From: Craspedostauros australis
Taxonomy: Eukaryota > Bacillariophyta > Bacillariophyceae > Mastogloiales > Achnanthaceae
DNA: 64,000 bases
Direction of reading: 5' to 3'
Assembly: GCA_026770025.1 (NCBI GenBank)
Contig: JAMXDE010000054.1
Location: 62,001-126,000, forward strand
Shown here: positions 1-11,188 of the stretch, piece after piece
How positions within the stretch are numbered: position 1 is the first letter of the stretch
Layout: each line of letters opens with the position of its first letter
Translations under genes and position numbers: made by a program
The notes under the pieces: model-generated
What the model was told of the DNA's origin: nothing
Databases searched by the model: none
Seen by the model: only the letters and a program-made list of their open reading frames with translations

Positions 1-967
1 AGCAAGCCCTGTCTCCGAAGCAAGAACCCTTGCCGATGGCTCCCTTGTTGGACATGCATGCTTCAATACCATTGCAAGCGTCATCGGCGACAGTGCCAGA
101 GTTCTCCTTGCAAGCGGCCTCGCCGTTGCAAGCACGGGAGGGCACGGACACGGCGGTGTACTGGCAGGCTCTGTCGCTGTTGCAAGAGTAGGAGGCAATC
201 TGGATGGTCGTCGTGATGTTGGGATTGAAGAAGCAAGCTTGCTCGCCGTTGCAGGAGTCAGGGCAGACGGTGACAGAGCTCTCACTGCTCCAAGAGCATG
301 CGGGGTATGTGGCGTTGACCGACGCTTCGCAACAGCTGGCATCCTTGGCCGCGCACTTGGCTGTGACAGCTTCGGCTGTTCCAGTGAAGCACGGCTCGAG
401 TACCTCGGGGGGCTTGGTCGATTTCGAGGACTTCGCCGATTTCGAGGACTTGGAGGACTTCGCCAATTTGGCGGATTTCGAGGACTTGAGCTGACGACTG
501 TTGGCGTCGTGAGTCTCGTCTGTCTCCATTCCAACAGACAGAGAGCTGTGCTCGTGCGATGCATGCTCATCCTCATCGCTGGACGCATCTTGGGCTTGAA
601 GGCGACCGAGATCGGCGTACTTGTCCTTGATGTTGGTGGAGATGGAATGACGGGGACGGCGGATGCTGTCTGCGATCTTGTCTGTTGTGGTCTCGACCTT
701 TCCATCGTGAGAGTGCAGGTGAGAGAGCAAGTGCGATTGCAGGTGAGAATGCGATTGCGAGTTTGGCATGCTGGCATCTTCCCTCTTGTCGTTGGCTGTC
801 AACTCCATGAGCTTCGCCTTGGCGGCGTTGGCATTGGCGTCGACATTGACGTCGATTTTGCCATCTGCGGCTGACTTCTTGTTGGTGTTCAGCACCGCGT
901 CGACGCCATTGCAGATGATGCTCTGAGCCACGACGAGAGCGAGGATGTCTTTCTTGATGATTGGCAT
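1..967 (-). CDS. Secreted Cys-rich SCNG-repeat protein (partial)
   Basis: The reverse frame is open from an ATG at 967 to the window edge, so the 3' end is missing (322 codons seen). The N-terminus (MPIIKKDILALVVAQSII) looks like a signal peptide. It is followed by a His/Ser-rich stretch and, at about residues 162-186, a Lys/Ser low-complexity tract (repeated SKS, AKSSKS). The rest is Cys-rich, with recurring S-C-N-G-x-x-A-C modules such as SCNGEQACF and ACNGEAACK. Modules of this kind are common in secreted diatom proteins of unknown function. The Lys/Ser tract recalls silica-associated proteins, but that link is inference. No intron is needed: the frame at both ends agrees. Confidence 0.75.
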   Translation of the reverse strand, partial: MPIIKKDILALVVAQSIICNGVDAVLNTNKKSAADGKIDVNVDANANAAKAKLMELTANDKREDASMPNSQSHSHLQSHLLSHLHSHDGKVETTTDKIADSIRRPRHSISTNIKDKYADLGRLQAQDASSDEDEHASHEHSSLSVGMETDETHDANSRQLKSSKSAKLAKSSKSSKSAKSSKSTKPPEVLEPCFTGTAEAVTAKCAAKDASCCEASVNATYPACSWSSESSVTVCPDSCNGEQACFFNPNITTTIQIASYSCNSDRACQYTAVSVPSRACNGEAACKENSGTVADDACNGIEACMSNKGAIGKGSCFGDRAC

Positions 968-1767
968 GGTTGTTGGTGCGTGTTGGTGTGGTGCGAATAC
1001 GTGTCTGTGTCTGTGTTGCTTTGTTGTGCCGAATTATGAGAACAGGAGCATTCAGGGGATGCAGGGTGCAAGGAAGAGATGGATCCAGTTGTCGTTATCC
1101 GTGTGTATCAAAGCTCGTGCATACGACTACTCTGCTCCACAGCGGCTGCTTTGTGTGTTTGTTGCCCTTGTTTGCCCTGTGTGTCGGTGTGCGGAGGCAT
1201 CGCCAAACTTCTCTGTTTGTTTCTTGCTGCTCGCCACAAGAGCAACGAACGTCGGCGAGCAGTTGTTCCGACGAAAGTGCCTCTTCGACAAAAATCACCA
1301 ACTTTGCCGCCTCCAATTGCGGCCAGCAGGCGTCGAACAGCAAAGGTCGAGCGGCCAACGGAGAGGTTGGTGGGACTTCGCTGGCTCAACAGAAATTGAA
1401 GGTTTCGTGAAGATCCCAATGAGATCTACAAGTGAACTCTCTGTGCAGACCTCGCAGGCATGTTCGCTTCACATTTTCCGCGGTGTTCGTTAGTCGACAC
1501 ATTTTCCGCGGTGTTCGTTAGTCGACACATCTTCCTCTTTGGAGAATTGTCACTGAGTCACTATTTCTGGACATTTAAGGCCAATGTCAGCGAACGATGC
1601 CGCAGTCGCGCCTAGTCGTGACTCAGATTGTCGTAAAATGTAAAATGTAAAATGATATACAATAACATAATCCATACCACCGTACGATCTTGTACATATA
1701 AAAATGGTCTTCATCCGACCTTTTCTTCAAAAGTTATAGACCTTTATCTCTGACGCACGACGCTGTG
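968..1767. other. Intergenic, upstream of Cys-rich gene
   Basis: Presumed promoter and 5' region of the gene ending at 967. No convincing gene is seen; the short open frames on both strands lack coding character. It contains an exact tandem duplication at 1471-1526. Confidence 0.5.
1471..1526. repeat. 28-bp tandem duplication
   Basis: Two exact head-to-tail copies of a 28-bp unit (1471-1498 and 1499-1526) beginning acattttccgcggtgttcg. It lies about 500 bp upstream of the Cys-rich gene start. Confidence 0.9.
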
Positions 1768-1777
1768 GTATTTTTTC

Positions 1778-2230
1778 GAGGAAATTCACTAACCAGGTCG
1801 TTTTGGAGGCCAAAGTCCACTAACCAGGTCGTTTTGGTATTGGCCAATCACAATGGCCGGAAATGTGGCCGGCGCGTCCCTGTGACAACTGCGAAAATAA
1901 TAATTTAGCCACGAAGCCAACACAAACATTTCACTGCAGAACAGTGGAAAGTAGTCTAGTTTATGATGTTGTCGATGAATCCTGTTGAGCAGAGGGTCAA
2001 ACCAGCTATTATCGATTGCATACTAACATCAGCCATTGGCATGTACCTACCTTGGAACAGCTACATCCAACTGCAAGGAGATTCAGATTACATTTAGTCA
2101 GTTCATGTGCTGTCATTCGGTCACTGTGTGTAATGAGTTGGTCATATGTGCATACAAAATGTCAATCACAATCAAATCCAACTTGGTGCCCACTTCCAAC
2201 ACACCCCAAAGGATCTTGTCATGAAGAATG
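1778..2230 (+). repeat. Left terminal inverted repeat
   Basis: Matches the complement of about 4100-4557. The outermost 69 bp are almost identical and contain a short internal direct repeat (cactaaccaggtcgttttgg twice). Inner similarity includes shared blocks around the strings tgaatcctgtt, catgtacctaccttgg and gtcatatgtgcatacaaaat. The inner boundary is approximate. Confidence 0.8.
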
Positions 2231-2390
2231 AGGTCCTAGATCCGTCTGGAAGGTAGTCAAATCCGAGAATCTAGATTTCGAGTGGTACTGTGGGTGGTAG
2301 TCCAGTGCTCCATCTACCTCACAAGACGCAATGTTCCACTTGAAATCTAGATCCATCGATTTGAACACCTTCCAGATGGATCTAGGACCT

Positions 2391-4100
2391 CATTCTTCGT
2401 GACAAGATCCTTTGGGGTGTGTTGTAAGTGCGCGCCGGGTTGGATTCGATTGCAATTGACATTTTATACACACGTTTTAATAGAGCCCAAACGTAATGGC
2501 TGTTGTCTTGTTGGCTGTTCTTTAGCTGTAGGCAGAGGCTTGACTGGCAAGCGATCCGGACGAGAGTCTTCTGTTCCACAAGTAGTCAATTTAGAATACT
2601 GGTAGATGGTGAAGAAATGTGCGGATTATGAGGTTAGTGCTATGGTTCTTCTCTTCGAGGGGAATCTCCTGTGATGTCCTGTATGACAATGCGTGTGGGT
2701 TGTGTAGCCCAAGTACCGTGGGTCGAGATCCGTCGTCTGGGTTCTGTGAGAGACAATGGGCGGTGATGCTCGTTGTTGTGGCTTCGGTTCCGTGCGTCGG
2801 CATTTTGGCGATGGTGGGTGTCAGAAACTTGATTATCGGAACCCCAATGGTTCCCTGACACGAATTCCGAAGATCCGCTTCAAGGTTATGGATCTGTCTC
2901 CAAACGTGGGGTTCGGCGAAGTGTCCGTTCGATCTACTGGAATGCTGACGAGTCGGATGATTCGTAGTCTCTCTCGCTAAGGTGGTTACTAGTTTAGCTC
3001 TATTACGTTTTGACAATCTACTGTGCAGTTTGGTGCGTAGCTCGCAGTACTGTCACCCACAGTACCACTCGAAATCTCCACATCCAGATATGGATGCCTT
3101 CCAGATGGACTGGAGATCTCATACTTCGTGACCAGATCCTTTGGGGTGTGTTGTAAGTGTGCGTCAGGTTGGATTTCATTGTGATTGACATTTTCTATCC
3201 ACATTTTGACAATCTACTGTACAGTATGGTGCGTACCTCGTTGTACTGCCACCCACAACACCACACAAAATCTCCACATCCAGATATGGATACCTTCCAG
3301 ATGGATCTAGGACCTCATACTTCGTGAACAGATCCTTTGGAGTGTGTTGTAAGTGCTCGACGGGTTGTATTTGATTGTGATTGACGTTTCCTATGCACAT
3401 ATGGGCAATCTACTGTACACTATGGTGCGTAGCTCGCAGTACTGTCACGCACAACACCACTCGAAATTTAGATTCTCAGATTTGACTACCTTCCAGATGG
3501 GCTGGAGACCTCATACTTCGTGACCAGACGCTTTGGGGTGTGTTGTAAGTGCGCGCCAGGTTGGATTTCCTTGTGATTGACGTTTATAGGCACTAATTCT
3601 CAATCTACTGTACTGTTTGATGCGTAGCTCACAGTACTGTCACCCACAGCACCACTCGAAATTTAGATTCTCAGATATGGATGCCTTCCAGACGGACTGG
3701 AGACCTCATACTTCGTGAACAGACGCTTTGGGGTGTGTTGTAAGTTCACGCCGGGTTGGATTTCATTGCGATTGACATTTTATATGCAAATTTTGACAAT
3801 CTACTGTACATTATGGTGCGTAGCTCACAGTACTGTCACACACAGCACCTCGATGTCCAGATCCATCGATTTGACTACCTTCCAGACGGATCTAAGACCT
3901 CATACTTCGTGAACAGATCCTTTGGAGTGCGTTGGAAGTGGGCGCCGGGTTGGATTTCATTGCGATTGACGTTTTATATGCACATTTTGACAATCTACTG
4001 TACACTATGGTGCGTAGCTCATAGAACTGTCACCCACACTACATGATATCTAGATTCTCAGATATGGATGCCTTCCAGATGGAGTGGAGACCTCATACTT
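2391..4100 (+). repeat. Tandem array, about 195-bp unit
   Basis: The block cttcgtgaMcagatcctttgg followed by gtgtgttgtaagtg recurs near 2393, 3121, 3318, 3511, 3710 and 3902, with a truncated copy near 4095. Spacings are 192-199 bp. The first spacing is about 730 bp and falls to about 197 bp once the 528-bp insertion and its 5-bp duplication are removed. Units differ at many sites, so the array is not very recent. A head-to-head inverted unit lies at about 2155-2330. Confidence 0.8.
2478..3005. mobile_element. Small inverted-repeat element (MITE-like), copy 1
   Basis: A 528-bp segment starting taatagagc and ending gctctatta, a 9-bp terminal inverted repeat. It is flanked by the 5-bp direct repeat cgttt (2473-2477, 3006-3010). 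It interrupts one unit of the 195-bp array. A homologous copy lies at 56292-56820 with its own 5-bp duplication. It encodes no recognisable protein. Superfamily is not assigned: short ends plus a 5-bp duplication are not diagnostic. Confidence 0.8.
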
Positions 4101-4557
4101 CGTGACTGTACTCGCTGAGGTGTTCTCGGAGTGGTGGAGTTGTTGTAATCAAGTATGCTTGACATTTTGTATGCACATATGACCAACATAGTACACACAG
4201 TGACCAAACGGTATCATGAGAACTGGCTATATGAGATTTATCACTCGTTGCAGCTGGATCTGGACCGTCCCAAGGTAGGTACATGCCCATGACCGATGTC
4301 AGTATGCAATATAGTTGGTTTAACCCTCTCCTCGTCTTCCGCAGAACAGGATTCATCAACACCATCAAAAACTGGAGTACTCTACACTACTAGACAGGGG
4401 CACGGTTGATGTGTTTACTTCACGGCTAAATTAATATTTTCGATGTTGTCGTAGAGACACGCCAGCCATTTCAGTCATCCAATCATCGTGTCGGGCACCA
4501 AAACGACCTGGTTAGTGGACTTTGGCCTCCAAAACGACCTGGTTAGTGAATTTCCTC
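4100..4557 (-). repeat. Right terminal inverted repeat
   Basis: Inverted partner of 1778-2230, ending at 4557 next to the second copy of the 10-bp target duplication. The inner boundary is approximate because the repeat grades into the tandem array. Confidence 0.8.
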
Positions 4558-4567
4558 GTATTTTTTC

Positions 4568-5190
4568 ACCTCATCATTCGGAAATGGATCTTGGTTGTTC
4601 GTGACTTACGATGTTTAATGGTGTCCTTTCGGTTAACTACGGTTAAGGTTTAGCGATACATACCTCGCCAGCATCTCTTGCATCCGCGACGTCATCATCT
4701 AGATTTATTCATGATGGGCATTTTATTGCGCTATTCTCAGGCTTCTGCGCTTGGTTGTCTCCCTTCTCCTGCAGCTTTTTGTGCATGCGAATTGCCTTGT
4801 TCGCCACAGGCGACGTGATCCTCGTAGTCATTCCATTTGTCCATGGTATCACACACACGAAACCCATTTCAGGAATGGCAAAGCCATAAAGATTCAGACT
4901 ATGAGGGTTATCGGGTCGTATGGACCCGCTGTATCATTCATTGGCTACTACCGTTGGGTGACACGGGCGTTCGCGTGAAAACCCTGTTCTGACCGTTTCA
5001 CATGTATCTCCGGTTGTGTCAACAACCCTTCATTGGTATCATCCATGCCATCGACAATAAATAATCAGAGGTCTCAATCCAATTCAACCATCGGCCATGC
5101 TTGACAACTTGCTCATGAAGATCAACATCCACCATTCCATTTTGACGACAGCAACCCCAGACCGCGCATGAAGGTACTACTCCTATTTCA
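4568..5190. other. Intergenic, no gene seen
   Basis: Sequence between the Mutator-like element and the retroelement cluster. No supported coding region, RNA gene or repeat was recognised. Confidence 0.4.
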
Positions 5191-5356
5191 TGAAGGATAA
5201 CAGCTTTACTGTACTTCTTACGTTTTACTTGTCGTATTAATCCAAAATACTGGTCAGAGATCGTCCTCGGACGACTCACAATAAAACACAAGAGCTTCGA
5301 CCAGGGCATGCAACAACAGGCCAATACGTCTTCATTAGTTCCTTGTGCAGTGTGAC
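5191..5356 (+). repeat. Old diverged LTR, possibly solo
   Basis: Starts TG, ends CA, and aligns over most of its 166 bp with the 170-bp LTR of the copia element just downstream. Shared blocks include aaatactggtc, ctcggac, cgaccagggca and ggccaatacgtct. It is clearly more diverged than the LTR pair at 5465/11186. No matching flanking duplication was found, consistent with age. Confidence 0.6.
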
Positions 5357-5464
5357 AAAGGACATGGCAACGTCCGTGATGCATTTGATGGTCACAATGA
5401 TGCTGGCTTCAGCGATGGTGTTGATTGTGGCGGTGTTGGCATATATAGCCGTGATGACGCCCAG

Positions 5465-5634
5465 TGACAATTCTCACAGAATTCCTTACTTCTTACTTCT
5501 TTACTAATCGTACTAGTCAAATACTGGTCGGGGGCTGTCTTCGGACAGCACTCACAAATAATCAACAAGAGCTCCGACCAGGGCACGCAACAACGGGCCA
5601 ATACGTCTACCGTAGTTACTTGTACTGTTTGACA
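5465..5634 (+). repeat. Copia-1 left LTR
   Basis: 170 bp, begins tgacaattctcacag and ends tgtttgaca. Essentially identical to 11186-11355. Confidence 0.92.
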
Positions 5635-7195
5635 GATTAAGAGTCGTGCTTACCAACACTGAGCAACACCCAACACCACACCAACCTTTCACCATCTTTT
5701 ACCGTCTTACGAGCTATCACCATGGACCGACCAACCAACATCAACACCTTCAACAAGATCATCCAAGAGCTGGTTCAGCTCGATGACGAAGAGATGGCGT
5801 TCCTCAGTGAGAAACTCGGGAGAATCGATCGTGTCATCCGCAACCCAGATGCCACCATCGTGGCGGCTTTGGCGCTCTCGCCAACGCTGTCATCAATCAA
5901 CATCACCAACATCCTCCGCATCTTCGCGTACGCAAGGTCCAACACCATCACTGCGCGAACTGATTGGGCAGCAATCGACTTGTTCAACGAAGCGAACAGC
6001 TACGTGCCACCAGAAGTTAGCACGCCAGTCGCGAACGCAGCCGCTCAAATCCGATCGGAGATGGCGATCAGAGAGGCAGCCGCAGCAGCGGATGCCACTG
6101 GCACAACAGGTCGCGAGATCACGGTCAGCTCACCGAGCCGCGTGACACGCACCGCCAGATCACCACGAACCCCAAGAACTCCGTCAGGATGGAAGTTCGA
6201 CAAGATCAGCATGCCAGAAGCACCTGAATTCACCGGGAATAGTTGCGACTGGTATGACTGGAAGATCGCATTCAAGTGACAGCTGGTCACATCCAGATAT
6301 GCCGCGTACCTCGATGTCGACAAGCCATCACACTTCAGCGAGGAGATCGACGCGCAACTCTACACTGTCCTGCACACCAAGACAGAGAAGGGGTGCGCAG
6401 CATTCATCGTGGAAGCATATGACCCCAACGGCCATGATGCATACCAGGCACTCGTACGCACGTACGAATCCGTCGACAACAAAGCTGAGGCCATCGTCGA
6501 GGAAGAACAGAAGATCGCCGAGCTCCGTTACGATGGATCAGAGCCCTTCCCAGTATTCGTCAATGCTTTCTTCAAATGCATCCGCGTATTGGAGCAAAAC
6601 GGAAAGCAGATGACCGACCAGCAAAAGATCGCGAAGTTCTTTTGCAGCATCACGGACGATCGCTTCACAAGCGAGATGTCCAGATTCCGTAACACGGAAC
6701 AATCCTTCAACGCAATCCGCGAGGCGTTCATGCAACATGACGCGCTCCTCACGAAGTCGGAAGGACACTACTCTCCCAAGCGCACCCGTCGCTACCAGCA
6801 GAAGGACACCAAGGACGACTGCAAGAGGCCACGCGAATCTTCCAAGTGGGATTGCAAGGGCGCCGCATCGTTTCGGTTGCCGGACTCCGTCTTCCGTCGC
6901 ATGCCAGTGAGCACTCAAGTGCTCCTCGTCGAAGCGTCTCGTCACTTCCGCACTACCGGGAAACCAATCGATGAGGAAACCCTCAAGCGCAACAAACCGA
7001 CAGAGTACGCGCGCAACCTCGAGTTGCCAATGACCCAGCGAGGGCCCAAGCGGCCTCGCACAGGGGACCACAAGACCGGACGACCCAGCACCCAAGGACC
7101 ATGGAACGCCGGTTCTTGACAATCAACGACGGGCACAACTCGCCGTCAGTCGGAGATTGTCATCACCTCAAACCCCGCGACTGTAGGGGGCGAGC

Positions 7196-10100
7196 GTGAC
7201 GACCGCAGCGGGAATGCCCGGACGTGCACGTCTGGAGGTACCACAAGAGTCCCGTCCGTGCACAACCCACCCGACAGTGGAGCACTGCATCCGAAGGGCA
7301 AGAGTAACGAATAGCCAAGGCTTTATCATCCTAGACTCAGGGGCGGACGGAGACATCGTTCATGCGTCGGGCTGGGAGGTGACCCACACACACCAACAAG
7401 AGTTTCGTGCCCGAGGGGCGACAATGGACTCACCAATCAAGACATTCCAGATGGTCGACGCGGTGGCAGCATACGAGCCCCCATCAGGCGGCGTGATCCT
7501 CATCAAAGCGAACTACGTGGCTCTCGACAAGCATCCACAGCAGACGGAATCACTGTTTAACACACATCATATGCGCGCGTCCGGACTGAACGTCTATGAT
7601 CGCCTAATCGAACACCAGGGACAGCAGCGGGTCTCATCGGATGAAATCAGCATACCACTGGAGAACCATGAAGGCAACACGCTCCGAATTCCCATCAGAA
7701 AGCCAACAGCCCACGAGATGGCGACGGCACAGCATATCATCATATGCGACAGACACCAGCGTCTACGACGCAATGCGGGTCGGGTCGATTTCACGCGAAT
7801 CTTCCGACACCTTCCACCACACGTGGTGGAGAAGACAATGGCGGCATCCACTCAACTGGCGGATACTCCGATCGAGGCAGAGTCAAGGCTTATCCCACGG
7901 CAGTATCGAGCTCAGCGAGCAGGAGTGCTGCAACCCAACAGAATCGACGGAAGAGTTGACACGGACACGTTCTTCTCCACCGTCCAGTCCATCCGGCACT
8001 ACAAGTGCTTCCAGCTATTCTCGCACAACCAATCGAAATTCATCTGGGCGAAGCCATTGAGCCGCGAGGCCATGGCGCCAGGGGCGCTCACGGATTTCAT
8101 CATCCGCGTCGGCGCTCCGGATCTACTCGTCTCAGACAATTCGCAGGTGCAATCGGGCAAGGCATGGAAAGCGGTCACATCCCGCTATCTGATCAAGCAC
8201 CAATTCACTGTGCCCATGAATCAGAACCAGAACCACGCAGAACGGGCAATTGGCGATGTCAAGCGACATGCATACCAGCTACTATGGGCGGCCTCGGCGC
8301 CACTCTCATTCTGGTGCTATGCTGTGCAACACGCTATTGACGCATGGAATTACACGGCGAAGGCAAGCCTCCAATGGCGCACTCCGATTGAGATTCTTCG
8401 CGGCAACACTCCCGACATCTCGATGTTCCGTTTCACGTTCTTCCAACCCGTATGGTTCTTCGAACCCATGACCAAATTTCCCAACCATCCATTCAAGCCA
8501 GGATACTTCCTTGGCATCGCATGGAATCACGGCAATCCATTCACCTACACCATATGGTCTCCACGAGGCGATGACGTCACGAAGGGCACCGCGCTTGTGC
8601 GCAACATTGTCAAGCCGCGTGTCGTCGAAGACGCCATTCCTCCACGCATCACAGACGCGGAGGTCAACCGCATCGCTCGACTCGATATCATCCACACCAC
8701 TACGCGCGGCGAATCCGGCGAACGCGCCAGAACCAAGACATTGCCGGCGGAGCTCGCTCGACAGGTCCGCGAGGCCATCGACGCGATTGCTGTGCAGTCA
8801 GGGGCGGCGGCGGGTCCGCCGGAGCCGGAGACGCAGGAGGTCAGGGGCGTATCCGAGAATAACACGCCAGCAGGCACGGCTGACCGGTGGTTCGGTCAAC
8901 CAGACATAATTCCCAACGACGGCGACATGCCGGAACATAATGCACACGGCGTCATCTCAGATGACGACAGCGACGCATCCGCGGGTAACATCTCTGAGGC
9001 GACCGATGACTCCGAAGTCACGGCGATGCCAGATCCTCCGGAGCACCGCTCTCAGGGGCGTGAGTCCTCTCTCATCGAGAGAGAGCATGACGAGCTGTTC
9101 CGAAATCAGGTCGAAAACGAGAAATCTGACGACTTGGCAATCCAATCCATCCTCAGCCACGCATTCAGAGACGGACATCTACACTTCAATGTGCAATGGT
9201 CCAACACTGAAACGCAATGGTTCCGATACGACGTGATCCGAGCTGACCATCCCGAAATGGTAGCACGGTACATCATCGACAACGAACCACGACGCAACGG
9301 TCGCCACAATCGGCAATCACAAGTCCTACTCAAGTGGGCGAAACATGCTCTGCGAGCCATCAGGCGCAGAATCCGAAGAATCGAGCAGACTCGAGCCTTC
9401 ACAATGGATGAGAACGACAACATCATCATCATCAGACGAATCCGTCCAGGCAAGAAGAAGCCGAAGCGAGACTACTTCGCCACTGTATATCAATACGGTG
9501 TCGAGGTCCCACGCAACATGAAACATGCATTGCAACTGGATGAAGCAAATGGGGATCACCAATGGAGAGATGCAGCGAAGAAAGAGATCGACGCATTGAT
9601 CGAACTCGACTGCTTCACATTCCACCCATCGACATACCAACCACCAGCAGACTATCAGAGCACGAAACTCCGACTCATATTCGCGGTCAAGCAAAATCTG
9701 CGACGTAAGGGGCGCTTGGTAGCAGGCGGGCATCTCATCGAGCTGGCGGACAACATCCGAGTCTACTCTTCAACCGTCAAGTCGACAAGCGTCCGCATCC
9801 TTGATGCAATAGCAGATGCAAACAACCTGCAACAGCTATGTGGCGACGTCGGCAACGCATTCGTCAATGCGTACACCAATGAGAAGATCTACGCGACAGC
9901 AGGAAAGGCATTCGACGACAAAGAAGGACAAGTCATCGTGCTCAAGAAAGCACTATACGGTCTTCGGTCAAGCGCTCAACGATTCCATGCACACTTCGCC
10001 AACACTCTCTCATCGATGGGATTCACGCCATCTCGGCATGATCAAGATGTATGGATCCAGTGCAGAGACGACTCTGGCTACGACTACATCTGCACCCATG

Positions 10101-11188
10101 TGGACGACTTCAAGATAGTCGCCAAAGACCCAGATCAGTACATGAAGGCGATACAACAAGTCTACACAGTCAAAGACATTGGACCACCGAAGTACTATCT
10201 TGGCAACGATTATTCCAGGAACGCAAAAGGAAAATGGAGCGTCGGATGCGACAAATACATTTCCAATGCTCTGGACAAGATCGAACGGCTCCATGGGGAA
10301 CTGCATGACCAACATGTACCCATGAAGAGCAAGGATCATCCGGAAATGGATGATACACCACTACTAACACCTGACGAGCAACAACAGTTCCAGCAGCTCA
10401 TTGGCATGCTGAACTGGGTTGTACAGCTCGGACGTTTCGACGTCGCATTTGCAACCTCTTCTCTCTCGCGTTTCACGTCGACACCACGGAAAGGGCATCT
10501 CACACAAGCACTGAAGATATGGGGATACCTCAAGAACAAATCAACGCTGAGAACCATGATCGACTCAAAGCCCATCGCATTCGAGAACTTCAATCCAGAA
10601 TCACCCAACCCGGAGATGGTTGCACAGATGAAGGAAGAATACCCCGAAGCGGCCGAGGACATTGACGATCAGGCGCCAGCAGCGATATACCCTGAGATCC
10701 AGATGTGCGCATTCGTCGATGCAAACCATGCACATGATCTGGTCACGCGGAGATCGAACACCGGCATCATCATCTTCCTGGGGCGCACCCCAGTGCACTT
10801 CTCCAGCAAACGCCAGACATCAGTCGCAACATCAACATACGGAGCAGAATTCAATGCAATGCGCTCGGCTACCGAGGAAATCATTGCACTCCGATACGCA
10901 CTCCGATCTCTGGGAGTCACAGTCAAAGCGCCAACGATCACGTTCGGCGACAACAATGCAGTGATATCAAACACGACCATTGCAGACAGCTTGCTCCAAA
11001 AGAAGCATGTGGCAATCTCATTCCACAGAGTCCGCGAAGCGGTGGGAGCTGGAATCCTTGTTCCAGTATATGTCCCATCGAAGCGGAACTTTGCAGATAT
11101 GCTCACAAAGGTGCTGGCAAAGCCAGAACTCACATCATTTGTCACCACTCTGTTCTATGCAGGTCTACCTCGAGATCAAGGGGCGTGA
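7196..11188 (+). CDS. Copia-1 pol-like region (protease, integrase, RT, RNase H)
   Basis: Element-encoded. Recognisable in order: an aspartic-protease-like DSG motif near the N-terminus, an integrase core, a copia reverse transcriptase with an HVDD-type active site, and a C-terminal RNase H region with the copia-typical trailing ADMLTK-like segment. About 1,330 codons. It belongs to the retrotransposon 5465-11355 and is not a host gene. Confidence 0.85.
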   Translation: MTTAAGMPGRARLEVPQESRPCTTHPTVEHCIRRARVTNSQGFIILDSGADGDIVHASGWEVTHTHQQEFRARGATMDSPIKTFQMVDAVAAYEPPSGGVILIKANYVALDKHPQQTESLFNTHHMRASGLNVYDRLIEHQGQQRVSSDEISIPLENHEGNTLRIPIRKPTAHEMATAQHIIICDRHQRLRRNAGRVDFTRIFRHLPPHVVEKTMAASTQLADTPIEAESRLIPRQYRAQRAGVLQPNRIDGRVDTDTFFSTVQSIRHYKCFQLFSHNQSKFIWAKPLSREAMAPGALTDFIIRVGAPDLLVSDNSQVQSGKAWKAVTSRYLIKHQFTVPMNQNQNHAERAIGDVKRHAYQLLWAASAPLSFWCYAVQHAIDAWNYTAKASLQWRTPIEILRGNTPDISMFRFTFFQPVWFFEPMTKFPNHPFKPGYFLGIAWNHGNPFTYTIWSPRGDDVTKGTALVRNIVKPRVVEDAIPPRITDAEVNRIARLDIIHTTTRGESGERARTKTLPAELARQVREAIDAIAVQSGAAAGPPEPETQEVRGVSENNTPAGTADRWFGQPDIIPNDGDMPEHNAHGVISDDDSDASAGNISEATDDSEVTAMPDPPEHRSQGRESSLIEREHDELFRNQVENEKSDDLAIQSILSHAFRDGHLHFNVQWSNTETQWFRYDVIRADHPEMVARYIIDNEPRRNGRHNRQSQVLLKWAKHALRAIRRRIRRIEQTRAFTMDENDNIIIIRRIRPGKKKPKRDYFATVYQYGVEVPRNMKHALQLDEANGDHQWRDAAKKEIDALIELDCFTFHPSTYQPPADYQSTKLRLIFAVKQNLRRKGRLVAGGHLIELADNIRVYSSTVKSTSVRILDAIADANNLQQLCGDVGNAFVNAYTNEKIYATAGKAFDDKEGQVIVLKKALYGLRSSAQRFHAHFANTLSSMGFTPSRHDQDVWIQCRDDSGYDYICTHVDDFKIVAKDPDQYMKAIQQVYTVKDIGPPKYYLGNDYSRNAKGKWSVGCDKYISNALDKIERLHGELHDQHVPMKSKDHPEMDDTPLLTPDEQQQFQQLIGMLNWVVQLGRFDVAFATSSLSRFTSTPRKGHLTQALKIWGYLKNKSTLRTMIDSKPIAFENFNPESPNPEMVAQMKEEYPEAAEDIDDQAPAAIYPEIQMCAFVDANHAHDLVTRRSNTGIIIFLGRTPVHFSSKRQTSVATSTYGAEFNAMRSATEEIIALRYALRSLGVTVKAPTITFGDNNAVISNTTIADSLLQKKHVAISFHRVREAVGAGILVPVYVPSKRNFADMLTKVLAKPELTSFVTTLFYAGLPRDQGA

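Larger units (their letters stand above)
1778..4557. mobile_element. Non-autonomous Mutator-like element with long inverted ends
   Basis: The ends are inverted copies: gaggaaattcactaaccagg at 1778 and its complement ending at 4557. Similarity runs imperfectly for about 450-550 bp inward from each end. The element is bracketed by an exact 10-bp direct repeat, gtattttttc (1768-1777 and 4558-4567), read as a target site duplication. Long inverted ends with 9-11-bp duplications fit Mutator-like elements; a foldback-type element is the alternative. No transposase frame is present, so it must be mobilised in trans. The interior is an array of about 195-bp units, one of which carries another insertion (2478-3005). 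Confidence 0.8.

Noticed and set aside
2016-4368. Several 60-140-aa frames in the Mutator-like element
   Set aside because: They recur with the tandem units in changing frames and have no domain; repeat-derived.
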